A stretch of 64,000 bases of DNA from Perkinsela sp. pyNocScin1 (GCA_964019655.1 CAXHTR010000008.1:1352214-1416213); one strand, 5' to 3'; positions 18,535-28,109 are shown, numbered from the stretch's first letter. The notes: generated by a model from the letters alone, not told the origin. Numbers and translations: made by a program.

Positions 18535-19530
18535 CTACACTTTTTGCTCTTCATCATCGAGAATGCAGCTCACCGCGTACTTGAGCATGTAGCGCCGCAC
18601 AAAGGCCATCGCTGCCGGCAGTCCTTTGTCGTGGTACAGCGCGCCGATGAACGAGTAGCCCAGTATCTCCTCGAAGGAAATGGCACAGTACTTGTCCCTC
18701 CCCGGCGTCGACGCTGCGAAGTGCTCGCCGCTCGCGTCCACGCCGAGCCCCGCGAGCTCCGGGTGGAAGCGCGCGGGGTCGCTCGCCTTCGTCAGGTAGT
18801 GCAGCCCGGCCTTCTCTGGTCGCGCGTCGTCCGCACGCGTGCTCGCCCACGCCTTCGACCCAAAAACGTTGTTGAGCTTCGCGATGCCCAGGTCGGTGAG
18901 GACCATCGAGCCGAGGTCCTTCCAGACGTCCCGGCACGTCTGCGCGACGACGAGCGGCGCTGTCAGCTGGCGGACGACCGTCTCGAGCCGCACAGGCTCG
19001 CCAGCGAAAATTTCAGGGCACTCGTGGGCGATGCTCGCAGCGTACGAGTAGCGTAAGACAGCGCGGCCGACTGGCATGAGTCCGTCGGCGGTGAAGCGCG
19101 CCTCGAGGTTGCAGAACGTCGGGTGCAGGAAGGCCCGGTAGAGGACGCCCTTGTTCGCAAACTCCAAGTCGTCAAACGTCTCCCGGATGCGCCGCTGGAG
19201 GGCGATGCACCAGCGGTACGGGAGCATCACGGGGATGTCCGGCGACGTCTGCAGCGCCGTCGTCGTCTTGTCCGGGAAGAAGACCTCGCTCAAAGGGTCG
19301 CGCGCGTGCGTCGTCGCGAGAAAGTCAACGAGCGGGAGGTCTTTGCCCACGTCAGCCGACTGGAGGATGCGCTGGTGCTGGAAAGGGTTTTGGCTTTGGT
19401 CTGTAGTTTTGGTCGTCTCACTCGGCTTGTCCTTTGGAGGCTGTGGGGTACCAGTAGTCTTTTCTCTGTATGCTTGGAGTTGAAACAGGCGCGTAGGCCG
19501 GGCTGATCGATGGGACAATAAGCGCTGCAT
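18535..19530 (-). CDS. Mitochondrial RNase III-fold protein, probably non-catalytic
   Basis: 331 aa, ATG at 19530. The N-terminus MQRLLSHRSARPTRLFQLQ is a good mitochondrial presequence. Residues about 115-320 have the RNase III layout: NKGVLYRAFLHPTF, a region where the signature ERLEFLGD should be but reads MPVGRAVLRYSYAAS, and FEEILGYSFIGALYHDKGL (like DVFEALIGAIYLDGGL). The acidic residues of the first signature are missing, so nuclease activity is unlikely. Kinetoplastid mitochondria use RNase III-fold proteins both in the RNA-editing complexes and in the large mitoribosomal subunit (mL44 type); either role fits. There is no U1-like zinc finger or dsRNA-binding domain. Confidence 0.65.
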   Translation of the reverse strand: MQRLLSHRSARPTRLFQLQAYREKTTGTPQPPKDKPSETTKTTDQSQNPFQHQRILQSADVGKDLPLVDFLATTHARDPLSEVFFPDKTTTALQTSPDIPVMLPYRWCIALQRRIRETFDDLEFANKGVLYRAFLHPTFCNLEARFTADGLMPVGRAVLRYSYAASIAHECPEIFAGEPVRLETVVRQLTAPLVVAQTCRDVWKDLGSMVLTDLGIAKLNNVFGSKAWASTRADDARPEKAGLHYLTKASDPARFHPELAGLGVDASGEHFAASTPGRDKYCAISFEEILGYSFIGALYHDKGLPAAMAFVRRYMLKYAVSCILDDEEQKV

Positions 19531-19721
19531 TAGCGATTCAGCTGCATAACATAGAAGAATTATAAAATATTGAAAGCTGCGTTATAATGGGAGTTCGCAA
19601 GTGCTTTTTGAACTTGTTTGAATTGTTGTACACACACATTCATGAGCGAGAGTAAAGCATTCCCTCCAATTAAACCGAAAGCAAACCCCAATTAAAGGCA
19701 CCAAGCATCACCTTTCTACCC

Positions 19722-21323
19722 CTACGGCTCTGTGTTCAAAAACCGGAGCTGTTCCTCGATCCGCTCCTTTTGCAGCTGGACGACCTCCCTGTCTGTGAGC
19801 CTCCTGCGGTTGATGCCCTTCTGCCCCCGGGGCCGCCGCCTGGGCGCTTCCACTGCTTTCTGCGCCTCCGCAGGACCATCCTCGAGCTTTGGCGCCGCTG
19901 CCGCGGCTTTGTCGACCTCTTCAAGAAAAGAGAACGTGCGGATCTGGCTCAGCTGGTTCGCGAGCAGCGGGCCGTCCTTGGGCTGCCAGTAGCTGTAGTC
20001 CGCGGACTTCTTCCACTCGACCGTCTGGACAGTTTTCTCAGCGGCACCCTCGCCCGCCGCCGGGACTGCAGCCGTCGCCCGCCGCGCGCCCTTGAGGCGG
20101 AGCACCCAGAGGTACGCGGCCGCGTTCGCGAGGTACGTCTCGGCCCAGAGCGGCGTGCTCGGCTCGCCGTACTTGTGCTTCTGGAGAAAGAAGGCGTTCG
20201 CGTCGGCCTCCGGCTGGAACTGCTCGCCGCAGGGCCCGAGGATGGCGGGCACGTCCTGGAACGAGCAGCGGTCGCGGTGGACGATCTCCCAGTTCGTGGG
20301 CTCGGGCAGCGGAAAGAACGGCGGCTCGCCGTTCACGAGCGTGTGGTAGTTGTGCGTGATGAGCACGACGTACCGCCCCGGGCAGCGCAGGAGCGCCGAC
20401 TCGCAGTGGTCGAGGAACGCCGCGATCGCCTCGCCGGTCGAGGCCTCGACGGCGGCTGCGTGCATCGCCATGTCGGTGTGGGGCGTGAGCGCAGCGAGTG
20501 GCAGGGGCATGTGCTGTACAATGATGTCAAACTTCATCCCCGCGAGCTGCGGCGGGAGGGCATTTTTCTCTGAATTCTTCGAGAGCTCGCCAGCTGTGTG
20601 CTGAATGAGCTGAATCGCGTTGCTCTGCTCGAGCTTTGTGTACTGTGTGAGCCCTACTTCATTCACAATGCTCTCCTTCGTGGTCTTCAGGCAGCGAGCT
20701 GTCCCGTCGACGCAGACGAGCGTCCGGACGCCGTGGTTTAAGAGAGAGCGACTGATGATACCGCTCTGCGACTGCCAGTCGAGCGCTGTCCAGCACTTCT
20801 CGCGCCGGATCGTCGTGCTGAGCCATTTGAAGAGGCTGACGTAGAGCTTCGCCGCAGCGGTGCCCGGGCAGTAGACCTGGTGGTACGGGAAGAGCGGGCG
20901 GAGGTGCGGCAGGGGCCGCATGCCTTCCTTGTGGAGCGCGAGCGAGGCTCTGTAGGCGAGCAGCTCGGGGTAGGCGAACGCGCGCTCGCGCGCGTCGTGA
21001 AACGGGACGAGCGTCTTGGCGGCGGTCGGCGGCGCCATGTTGCGGTTCACCCAGCGGACGAGGTCCTCGCCGTACTTGTCGATCCACGCGCTGGGCGCGA
21101 CGCAGACGCGCCGCAGGTGCTGGCGGGCGCAGCTGGCGCTGCGCTGCTCGTCGCGGAGGGTCGCGGCGGTCGTCGGCGGGATCCGGCCGGCGGTCGTGAG
21201 GGCCGAGCGGATGGCCATGGTCCAGTGCATGAGATGGGGCCCGTAGTCGGTCGAGACGACGAGGCCGCCGGCGAGGACAGTGTCGACGATGGACTTTGTT
21301 GGCGTGCGGCTGCTGACTTGCAT
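19722..21323 (-). CDS. Methyltransferase-like protein, probably mitochondrial
   Basis: 533 aa, ATG at 21323. A Rossmann-type SAM-binding pattern is visible in the middle: ALDWQSQSGIISRSLLNHGV followed by RTLVCVDGT (motif I and the acidic end of strand 2), then MKFDIIVQHMPLPLA (motif IV-like) and ALLRCPGRYVVLITHNYH. The N-terminal 150 residues have no clear family. The C-terminal 100 residues are Ala- and Lys-rich with a basic, coiled-coil-prone end (RRRPRGQKGINRRRLTD, LQKERIEEQLRFLN). No substrate can be inferred. It may be an rRNA or protein methyltransferase, or a structural mitoribosomal or assembly protein retaining the fold. Confidence 0.5.
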   Translation of the reverse strand: MQVSSRTPTKSIVDTVLAGGLVVSTDYGPHLMHWTMAIRSALTTAGRIPPTTAATLRDEQRSASCARQHLRRVCVAPSAWIDKYGEDLVRWVNRNMAPPTAAKTLVPFHDARERAFAYPELLAYRASLALHKEGMRPLPHLRPLFPYHQVYCPGTAAAKLYVSLFKWLSTTIRREKCWTALDWQSQSGIISRSLLNHGVRTLVCVDGTARCLKTTKESIVNEVGLTQYTKLEQSNAIQLIQHTAGELSKNSEKNALPPQLAGMKFDIIVQHMPLPLAALTPHTDMAMHAAAVEASTGEAIAAFLDHCESALLRCPGRYVVLITHNYHTLVNGEPPFFPLPEPTNWEIVHRDRCSFQDVPAILGPCGEQFQPEADANAFFLQKHKYGEPSTPLWAETYLANAAAYLWVLRLKGARRATAAVPAAGEGAAEKTVQTVEWKKSADYSYWQPKDGPLLANQLSQIRTFSFLEEVDKAAAAAPKLEDGPAEAQKAVEAPRRRPRGQKGINRRRLTDREVVQLQKERIEEQLRFLNTEP

Positions 21324-21603
21324 GAAGGGTGGGTCACAGAGGAGAAGGCATTTGTGTGAAGTAAAGTCTGAACAAGGATTGGGAAAAAGTGATAGAACGA
21401 AGGTGATTAATAGGATTAGGCCTGATACACACGGGGATTTTCTGTATTCATTCTGATCGGTTTTTATCTGTCAGAGAGCAAAGGTATTAATTTTGCAGAC
21501 TTCATCACCTTTTCAATTTTCCTGTAAAAATTCTTCGTGCTTTCTCACTACTTTCATTACAGTCAGAAATCCAATAAATCATTTCATACTTCAGCTTCAG
21601 TTA

Positions 21604-22572
21604 CTACCCCTTGACCTTCACAGGCCACCAACTCTTCCATCCCCTGCCGTACCGGTGCAGCAGAAACAGTGTCAGTGCAGAAATACACACGCTATACACA
21701 AGGCTTGAAGCCAGCTCAGACAGCATGCCACGAGGTACCTCTCTGCCCACAGCACGATCTCTTCGCTGCCCCCAGACCTGTCGGTAGGCCCACTTGACCA
21801 CCCCTCGAGCGCCGAGAAACGCACCGACAAAGACTGACGCAAAGATCAGCATCGCATCGCGGCTGATGGTGCGCTCGCACTCCTCTACATCGTCGGACTG
21901 GTCCCTGAAACCTTTGTCCCACCGAATGGCAAGAATTGCGTAGGCATGAAGAACAATGCTCCAGGCGTACATCCCGCAGACCCAGAGAGGCAGCCGGTGC
22001 GGCGCGGGGCCGCAGAGGCGCCACCAGCCGCACAGCGGCGGGACAACGAAGAACGGGGCGACAACCTCCGTGCCGATCGCGTAGAGCGCGATGGTCGGGG
22101 CGTTGTGCACGCACCAGAGGTGCGCGACGAGCGTGCACGAGGCCACGACGCAGGTGGAGACACTGCCCACCGGACCGACAGCCACGTGGACTGGGCCAAT
22201 GACGTAGCCAACACAGCCCGCGAAGATCCAATTGACCGCCCGCCGCTCACTCGCACGGAAAAAGCGTGCAGGGACAGCAAAGTTGAGCAGCAGGCTTGTC
22301 GCGGCGAGCGCTGTGGGCACGACGAGCGGAATTTGTAGCGCTAAAGCGTTGAAAGCTGCGCCAGCGGTCGCCAGGCCGCAGTTAACGAGACAGGCGCGAA
22401 AGACTGGGATGATGCGATTCGCTTTGATGCGCGAGAAGTCGTCAGCGGGAATTTCTGAATGAACCGAAGAATACTGCCGCCGCATAAACTTACTGAGCTC
22501 AACTGCTACGAAGACGCCACAGCCAACCACGCAGCCGATCTGCCAGATGCTGGTGGCAGTGCACTCAGTCAT
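21604..22572 (-). CDS. Polytopic membrane protein, unknown
   Basis: 322 aa, ATG at 22572. About seven hydrophobic segments (for example IGCVVGCGVFVAVEL, LATAGAAFNALALQIPLVV, FAGCVGYVIGPVHVAVGPVG, TLVAHLWCVHNAPTIALYAI, LIFASVFVGAFLGARG, SLVYSVCISALTLFLL). Loops are basic near RRQYSS and KWAYRQVWGQRRDR. The C-terminus ends WKSWWPVKVKG. I do not recognise the family; a distant resemblance to Bax-inhibitor-like mitochondrial proteins is too weak to use. Clean frame, cluster orientation. Confidence 0.6.
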   Translation of the reverse strand: MTECTATSIWQIGCVVGCGVFVAVELSKFMRRQYSSVHSEIPADDFSRIKANRIIPVFRACLVNCGLATAGAAFNALALQIPLVVPTALAATSLLLNFAVPARFFRASERRAVNWIFAGCVGYVIGPVHVAVGPVGSVSTCVVASCTLVAHLWCVHNAPTIALYAIGTEVVAPFFVVPPLCGWWRLCGPAPHRLPLWVCGMYAWSIVLHAYAILAIRWDKGFRDQSDDVEECERTISRDAMLIFASVFVGAFLGARGVVKWAYRQVWGQRRDRAVGREVPRGMLSELASSLVYSVCISALTLFLLHRYGRGWKSWWPVKVKG

Positions 22573-22654
22573 TATTTACTGGGACTCATAAGCAAAAAAA
22601 TAGCGAATGGATCTCAGCCAAAAATTTTCAAAAAAATGACCTGCTGCAAACCCC

Positions 22655-23395
22655 TTACGTCACAAGTTTCGCACGCTGCGCAGCTCGCCGCGTCGTCTGG
22701 GCGGCGAAACCAGCGCTCGCCGACTGCACGTTGCGCGCGGCGTTGCACTTGAGGCAGCGGAGCTCGTGGAGGCGCGTGTGCTGGTCCTTGACGAGGGTTG
22801 TGTTCCCCGAGGAGCACGCGTGACACATGACGAACTCGTCGACGTACTTGCGGAGCGCTTTTTCGATGTTCGCGTCCTTGTACGAGCCCTTGAGGATGAG
22901 GCACTGGTTCGAGTCGAGGTTGCCTGTGGTGCTGAGCTCCTTCATGAGGAAGTCCATGACGCCCTCCTCCGTGCGCGCCATCGAGACGCAAACATCATGA
23001 AAATTCGTGAACACCGTCTTGCGCGGGCCGTCCTTCTGGAGCTTGGGCGCGACGACGCTGATGAGGCTCTCGCCGGGCATGTTGGGGTCGGGGTCGCGCT
23101 CGCGGGCGAGGCGCTTCGCGCGCTGGAGCATGCGGATGTACGGGTAGGGCTCCGCCGAGGCCTCGAGCTCGGCCCACGTCGGGACGTGGCCGGGGCGCGC
23201 GCTGTGCGAGGGCTTCCGGAGGTTCGCCCGCGGGCGCTTCTCGTAGGCCTTGATGAAGTCGTCGAGCGAGAGCGCGTCGAGGTTGATCGTTGCGAGCTCG
23301 ATAGTGCACGCCTCCTCGTCGTCGCTGAGCACGACTTCCTTCTTCTTGCGTGGGCGGCGCTTCAGGATGGTAAGATCTTCGTCGGAGTCACTCAT
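22655..23395 (-). CDS. EIF2B2-like (eIF2-beta): Translation initiation factor eIF2 subunit beta
   Basis: 246 aa, ATG at 23395 (MSDSDEDLTILKRRPRKKKE). The C-terminal eIF2-beta/eIF5 domain is clear: TVFTNFHDVCVSMARTEEGV, then LKGSYKDANIEKALRKYVDE, and a C2-C2 zinc finger VMCHACSSGNTTL ... LRCLKCNAARNV. eIF2-beta is part of the eIF2 trimer that brings initiator Met-tRNA to the ribosome and contacts eIF5 and eIF2B. The N-terminal region carries one lysine block (RRPRKKKE) rather than the three long K-boxes of animal and fungal proteins, so it is short. The gene is eIF2-beta (eIF2S2 in mammals). Confidence 0.93.
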   Translation of the reverse strand: MSDSDEDLTILKRRPRKKKEVVLSDDEEACTIELATINLDALSLDDFIKAYEKRPRANLRKPSHSARPGHVPTWAELEASAEPYPYIRMLQRAKRLARERDPDPNMPGESLISVVAPKLQKDGPRKTVFTNFHDVCVSMARTEEGVMDFLMKELSTTGNLDSNQCLILKGSYKDANIEKALRKYVDEFVMCHACSSGNTTLVKDQHTRLHELRCLKCNAARNVQSASAGFAAQTTRRAAQRAKLVT

Positions 23396-23619
23396 TGAAA
23401 TTTTGAAAAAAGTTGAGAAACGATAGAGCTGCGTGATGCGATGGAGAGTCGACTACATTGGGTGAATTTTGCATTAAGAGCGGTAAGCTCGGTTTTCTCG
23501 ACAATATCATCGCATGCAAGAATATTTTCACTTTTACTGACTAAAATTAATTTGTATATTCGCTTTGGGACCATCTTGGGATATTCACAGTTGAGCGCTG
23601 CAAGTCCGTACGCTTCACT

Positions 23620-23973
23620 TCACTTTCCTCCAATTTCCGTTCCTCCACTGCAGTGACCACTATCCAAAGCTTTTTCTACTTCAGTCCCATTTTTTTCTCC
23701 TAAGAGCACTGCCCCAAACTCGAGGATCTCTGCGCTCTGGTGACACAGCACGCTCGCCCGGCTCGTCTGCCACAGCGCGTGGAAAAGCATTGGCATTATC
23801 GCCCGCCGCATCGAGAGCATCTCGGCGTGCATACGGAGAATTCGGTCAAGCTGGTCTGGCTCTTCTGCCTCGTATATGCACGCAGACTTAAAGTATGTGT
23901 TCGGCATATCATCTTCCTTCTCAATGTTGGTAATTGCTTCGCCTATCGGGTGTTTATCTGCGTCTGACGACAT
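23620..23973 (-). CDS. Small unknown protein, 117 aa
   Basis: The open frame extends upstream to a TTG. I choose the ATG at 23973 (MSSDADKHPIGEAITNIEKE) because an AG acceptor candidate lies just above it; an ATG at 24012 is the alternative. A helical core (QLDRILRMHAEMLSMRRAI, LFHALWQTSRASVLC) and a weakly ordered tail are all that can be seen. No family recognised. Its place in the cluster and its length over one third of a kilobase support a real gene, but moderately. Confidence 0.5.
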   Translation of the reverse strand: MSSDADKHPIGEAITNIEKEDDMPNTYFKSACIYEAEEPDQLDRILRMHAEMLSMRRAIMPMLFHALWQTSRASVLCHQSAEILEFGAVLLGEKNGTEVEKALDSGHCSGGTEIGGK

Positions 23974-24054
23974 GATCGACAAATTACTAGTAATTTCTAA
24001 AAAATGAAACATGCATTGGCCCAAAGCTTCACATACGCATAAAAATTCGACGAT

Positions 24055-25578
24055 TTACTCATACGCAGATAGCTTGAAAAGTAAATCGTGCGCACAGCAC
24101 AGCTCGCGCACCGCCCGCGCGTTCTCTGGTCGAAAAATCACATTCACATCCCCAGCCGATCCAAACCTCGCAGCCCGACCCGCCGCGTGCACGAGCTGCT
24201 GGGACGTTGGCACACCGCCGAAGAGCACAACGTCCGAAACATTGCTGTAGCTGACCCCTCGGAGGCTCTGGAGGTCTGTGAGCCTGACGTTCGCCGCTGC
24301 CAGGTCTACCCCATTCCTCGATGCCTCCTGAACCGCAGCAGAGACCTCCGGGAGTGACAGGGCACTGGTGGCACGCCCAGCGTCGAGCGCGATCGCCTCT
24401 GTCTCCATCGAGTCGTTTTCGACTTCTATGCCATTCACCTCGAGCGCTTTCTCAAAAACTCGGCTGTGCTCAGCCGTTGGGAGCACGAGGAGAGGCTGGA
24501 ACGCCTCGCCCTTCATCCACTTCAAATTGTGCATGAGCCGCAGGGCGACCTGCGCCTCGGCGGCCTTCTCGTCGCAATATAAGTAAAACGAGGCGCGCTC
24601 TGGCAGCGCATATTGAAAATGCGAGTCGCTCAGCCGGCAGACGTCGTTCTCGTTCTTTGTCAGAAAATTAAAGTGCGACTGCGCCGCGGTGTCGATCGTC
24701 GCTGACAGGAACACAAGCTGCGCGGGGATTTCGTCGCGCATGCGGCGGTAGAGGCGCCCAACGAGGTCGCGCCCGCCGGGCTGCGCGAGCACAGCGTCCG
24801 CGTCATCGACGATCAGCGTGTCGACGAGCTTTCGCAGCTTCATCCCAAAGATATCTCGGGATTGATCGACGACAGCTGTGAGCGCTGGCACAGTCCCAAT
24901 GAGCACGTGTGGGTGCGTTCGGCGGAGGCGTGCGACGCTCTCGGCGGTGCGAGACGGGTCAGCGATCACCTGAAAAGCTGTGTGGCTCCGCCCAGCGACG
25001 CTCGCCATCTGCCGCGCGACAGAGGCAGCGGCCGCTGCGTTCACAGTGATGAAAACAGTGTGGCAGCGGACCTCTTGGCTGCTGTGCATGAAGCGGTGGC
25101 ACGCCGCGAGGACCGCCCCAAAGGTCTTGCCGGTGCCGGGCGCGCCGCAGAGCAGCGCGCTATGCCCCTGGAGCTGCGAGCTAACGAGAGCGGCCTGGTC
25201 GGGCCCGAAGGCGTCGACGCCCCGGCGGTGGAGCCACTGGACCACTGCCGATGTGAGGTGGATGTCCTCCGTTGCTGTGCGGATGTACGCGGTGCGCCGG
25301 CCCTCGGCGCGATTGAATATATTCAGATCTGTCGAGCGCATCTTCATCGCGCCTGGGATCTTGTTGGCGACTGTCTCGAGAAAAACATTGCGCTCGCTGC
25401 TAGTGGTGGACTGCAGGGCGTGGCGGACAAAGTCGCGGCCTTTCGTCGTGAGCATATGTTCTAGTCGGTTGGGATCATCGCTGAAAATAGAAAAATACTT
25501 GAAAGGAAATGAATTCGTAAATTTCGGTGCGATTTCCAAAATTTTAGGACTCATTGGATACAAATTCGCTTGGGACAT
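24055..25578 (-). CDS. DEAD-box-related RNA helicase, atypical motif VI
   Basis: 507 aa, ATG at 25578 (a second at 25554). Two RecA lobes: Q-like motif FGPDQAALVSSQ, Walker A GAPGTGKT, motif Ib-like VLIGTVPAL, motif II VDDADAVL (DDAD), SAT, and in lobe 2 LVLPTAEHSRVFEKAL and motif VI HAAGRAARFG. Motif VI lacks the first arginine of HRxGRxGR but keeps the arginine finger region. The protein resembles the small mitochondrial DEAD-box helicases of kinetoplastids involved in RNA editing and processing (inference). The N-terminus (MSQANLYPMSPKILEIAPKF) is not a clear presequence. ATP binding and hydrolysis residues otherwise look usable. Confidence 0.8.
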   Translation of the reverse strand: MSQANLYPMSPKILEIAPKFTNSFPFKYFSIFSDDPNRLEHMLTTKGRDFVRHALQSTTSSERNVFLETVANKIPGAMKMRSTDLNIFNRAEGRRTAYIRTATEDIHLTSAVVQWLHRRGVDAFGPDQAALVSSQLQGHSALLCGAPGTGKTFGAVLAACHRFMHSSQEVRCHTVFITVNAAAAASVARQMASVAGRSHTAFQVIADPSRTAESVARLRRTHPHVLIGTVPALTAVVDQSRDIFGMKLRKLVDTLIVDDADAVLAQPGGRDLVGRLYRRMRDEIPAQLVFLSATIDTAAQSHFNFLTKNENDVCRLSDSHFQYALPERASFYLYCDEKAAEAQVALRLMHNLKWMKGEAFQPLLVLPTAEHSRVFEKALEVNGIEVENDSMETEAIALDAGRATSALSLPEVSAAVQEASRNGVDLAAANVRLTDLQSLRGVSYSNVSDVVLFGGVPTSQQLVHAAGRAARFGSAGDVNVIFRPENARAVRELCCAHDLLFKLSAYE

Positions 25579-25591
25579 CTGAGTATCAAAT

Positions 25592-26125
25592 TTATTCTAC
25601 AGGGGCAACCCGCATGGAGTTCGCCACCGGCCTCGTCCGAATGCACTCGTAGCGCAAAAAGTTCTTGGCGCACTCGAGGGCCTGCGCGTTATACAGCTTG
25701 ATGGCCGCCACTGTCGAGTCGATCGTCGGCTGCGGGAGCAGCGGGCGCACGAGGACAGCGTCGACGTCGAGGCCTTTTTCTTCAAAAATCTCGGCGAACT
25801 CGTCCTCGATGAGCGCGTTGTGGCTATCGATGTAGTCGACAGGCACGAGCGTGCCGTCGAGCCACGAGAAGACTGCGCGCTCGTCGCGCGCCACGCGGCC
25901 GCGGAAGGCAGCGTTCAGGAGCGTGCGGGCGGTGTCCGCTGTGACGTTTTCGACGCGGAAGGCGTTCGCGAAGTTCCGCAGGGCGTCGGCAGTGCGCTGC
26001 CGGCGGAGCCGCGCGGTGCGGCGGGCGTCTGCGTCGCCACCCCGGAGGATGCAGTCGGGGTGGACTTGGATAGTGGCCTTCCCATTGTCCATGATGAGGT
26101 GGTCACTGAAGCCGCGGCGGGTCAT
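25592..26125 (-). CDS. Unknown protein, 177 aa
   Basis: ATG at 26125, ending only 14 bp from the stop codon of the next gene downstream, so the helicase acceptor must overlap its 3' end. Basic N-terminal half (ADARRTARLRRQRTADALR) and a helical C-terminal half (TIDSTVAAIKLYNAQALECA). The segment IQVHPDCILRGG recalls J-like mitochondrial domains but too weakly to name. Frame and codon use support a real gene. Confidence 0.6.
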   Translation of the reverse strand: MTRRGFSDHLIMDNGKATIQVHPDCILRGGDADARRTARLRRQRTADALRNFANAFRVENVTADTARTLLNAAFRGRVARDERAVFSWLDGTLVPVDYIDSHNALIEDEFAEIFEEKGLDVDAVLVRPLLPQPTIDSTVAAIKLYNAQALECAKNFLRYECIRTRPVANSMRVAPVE

Positions 26126-26217
26126 TTGATTGGAAAAGTGCGGAAATTGGAGTTATGAGTAGAGTTTCTATGAATTGTAAAATCCTAAAAATGGAACGGA
26201 ACTGGCAAAGTGAGCGC

Positions 26218-27276
26218 TCAGAGATTATACATGTGGCGAAGGTTTGTGCACTGTGTCATGGCGTGCCGGCGCGCATCTGCGCCCTTCGTGGCCTCCTGCG
26301 AGAGCTTTGCGCAGGCCGCGCAGAGCTCACTGCTGTCGACAACGCCGAGCGACTCGGCGCCCCGCTCGAGCGCGGCGATCGCGGCCTCGAGCGCCGCTGG
26401 GGACACATTTTCCTCAGAATCCCGCGCAAGCATGTCGATGACGAGGTCCTCGCGCTCGTCAGTGATCTCTGGGCGCCGCTGGAACGCCCTGGACGAGCCC
26501 TGCTGGGATACCCGCACCTTCGGCACGACGTACTCGAGGCGGCGGCTGCGCTGCTTCTGCGCCTTTTCAGCTACGAGGGCCTTGCCGACGCTGGAGGCCT
26601 CGAGCGGGGTCGCGAGGCGGAGCGCTGTGACGCCCTGGGCCTTTCCCGTTGACCAGAGGCCCGCGCAGCGCTTTTCGGTAATGCCATCCCCTGCTTCACA
26701 GTTTTCCTGCGTGAATGTCTCGCGCCGCATGATGTAGTGCGGGTCGTTCGCGCGCGCTGGCGCCTCCATCGCGTAGACGTCCGTCCCGATGTGCAGCGTT
26801 GTGTCGCCGTTCGACCACCGCACGACGCGGGCGTTGCCCTGCGCCTGGCCGTTCACGAGCCGGTGCCGGATGACGTTGAACGGCGTGTAGACGTTGCGGT
26901 GGTTGCTCTCGAGGGGCGTCTCCGTCGCCGCGTCGAAGGGTTTCGGGTCCATGTGGAGAATCTGGCGATTGGGCTGGACGACCGGGAAGCGGACGACGTG
27001 GGCTCCTGACGAATGTTTCGTCGAACTCGTGGCCATACGACCGATTTTCGCCTTCTTGCCGTACACATTGGCCTTTGAGGCGTCAAACTCCACGCGAGGG
27101 CCAAAGTACTCGACGAGCTCCGCCTGTGCCGCTGCGTTGCGCTCGCGGGCGACGACAGTCTCAAAGAGCTGCCGGGGCTCGCCGGCCTGCACACGCTGAA
27201 GGTACGCGGAGAGCACTGCGACGCCGCACTTGCCGAAAATGTCGTGCAGGACGGATGGGCTGCCTTCGGATGCCAT
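26218..27276 (-). CDS. LEO1: LEO1-like subunit of the PAF1 complex
   Basis: 352 aa from the ATG at 27276 (MASEGSPSVLHDIFG); the frame extends upstream only to a GTG. The central Leo1 core is recognisable: NVIRHRLVNGQAQGNARVVR then WSNGDTTLHIGTDVYAM (compare R(F/V)V(K/R)WSDGSxSLxxGxExFD), DPHYIMRRETFTQENC and a following stretch ending RRLEYVVPKVRV. The C-terminal 80 residues are helical. PAF1 complex proteins travel with Pol II and promote elongation and histone modification. Kinetoplastids have LEO1 among factors found with TFIIS-like proteins (established, from memory). The N-terminal 80 residues are not assigned. Confidence 0.8.
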   Translation of the reverse strand: MASEGSPSVLHDIFGKCGVAVLSAYLQRVQAGEPRQLFETVVARERNAAAQAELVEYFGPRVEFDASKANVYGKKAKIGRMATSSTKHSSGAHVVRFPVVQPNRQILHMDPKPFDAATETPLESNHRNVYTPFNVIRHRLVNGQAQGNARVVRWSNGDTTLHIGTDVYAMEAPARANDPHYIMRRETFTQENCEAGDGITEKRCAGLWSTGKAQGVTALRLATPLEASSVGKALVAEKAQKQRSRRLEYVVPKVRVSQQGSSRAFQRRPEITDEREDLVIDMLARDSEENVSPAALEAAIAALERGAESLGVVDSSELCAACAKLSQEATKGADARRHAMTQCTNLRHMYNL

Positions 27277-27403
27277 GAAATTTAATAAAGTAGTATAAGA
27301 GGATGACACACTTTAGTGCGCAGAGAAAGTTCTTCAGGTAGTGACTGATTATATGCCTATTTTTCTAATAAAGCGTGCGATCTTCGCCAGTTGGCCTGCA
27401 GCT

Positions 27404-28003
27404 CTACGCGACCTGCTGGAGGGCGGGGTCGCTCATGAAGCCGAAGACGGTGTCCTTGCCGGTGAGGCGCTTGAAGACGGTTGCGAAGGCGTCGATGCGG
27501 TGCTCGACGCGCTCCTTCTCCTTGAGGTGGAGGAAGACCTTGTGCTGCGTGCTGCCGTCGACCTGGTAGCGCGTGCGGCGCGCGACGACGTCGGCCGGGT
27601 AGACGAGGTCGTCGAGGATCGAGTCGTGGACGGAGACCATGGTGTGGGAGCGCGGGACCTCCTGGAGCTTGTAGACGTTCGCGGGGCGCTCGCGGATCTT
27701 GCGCTGCGCGATGAAGACGAACTGCTTGCCGCTGAACTTCTTCTCGAGCTCGGCCGTGAGGAGGGCCTGGATCTTGTGCATCTTGCGCATGAACCGGAGC
27801 GGGTAGAAGACGACGACGCAGCGGCGGGCGCGGCCGATGTCGAACTCTTTGGTCGTGTTGAAGTGGAGCGCGGCGAGCGCGTTCTTGAGCTTGATGTTCG
27901 TCAGCTCGATGTCGTACACGGCGCGGGCGACCTCCTCGTCAAGCTGGGAAGGGTTGACGCGGTTGGACTTGCGGAGCTTTCGTCGGTGGGCGGCGATGGA
28001 CAT
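27404..28003 (-). CDS. RPS7: 40S ribosomal protein eS7
   Basis: 199 aa from ATG at 28003 (MSIAAHRRKLRKSNRVNPSQ); an upstream in-frame start exists but does not fit the family. Typical eS7 segments: ELTNIKLKNALAALHFN, ARRCVVVFYPLRFMRK, LEKKFSGKQFVFIAQRKI, SRSHTMVS-like SHTMVSVHDSILDDLVYP, and the conserved end VFKRLTGKDTVFGF. Part of the small cytosolic subunit. GC-rich codons, normal length. Confidence 0.95.
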   Translation of the reverse strand: MSIAAHRRKLRKSNRVNPSQLDEEVARAVYDIELTNIKLKNALAALHFNTTKEFDIGRARRCVVVFYPLRFMRKMHKIQALLTAELEKKFSGKQFVFIAQRKIRERPANVYKLQEVPRSHTMVSVHDSILDDLVYPADVVARRTRYQVDGSTQHKVFLHLKEKERVEHRIDAFATVFKRLTGKDTVFGFMSDPALQQVA

Positions 28004-28109
28004 TGTCAAATAACGAAACGCTAAAGTTTGAAAGTTTGTAAAGCTATTGTGAAGAAAGACCATTTTGAGAGAGTACAACAGCGGGAGAATTGCAACTAAT
28101 TCTTCTCAT

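Noticed and set aside
21604-22572. Bax-inhibitor/TMBIM family membership
   Set aside because: The number of membrane segments is similar but no family motif is visible.
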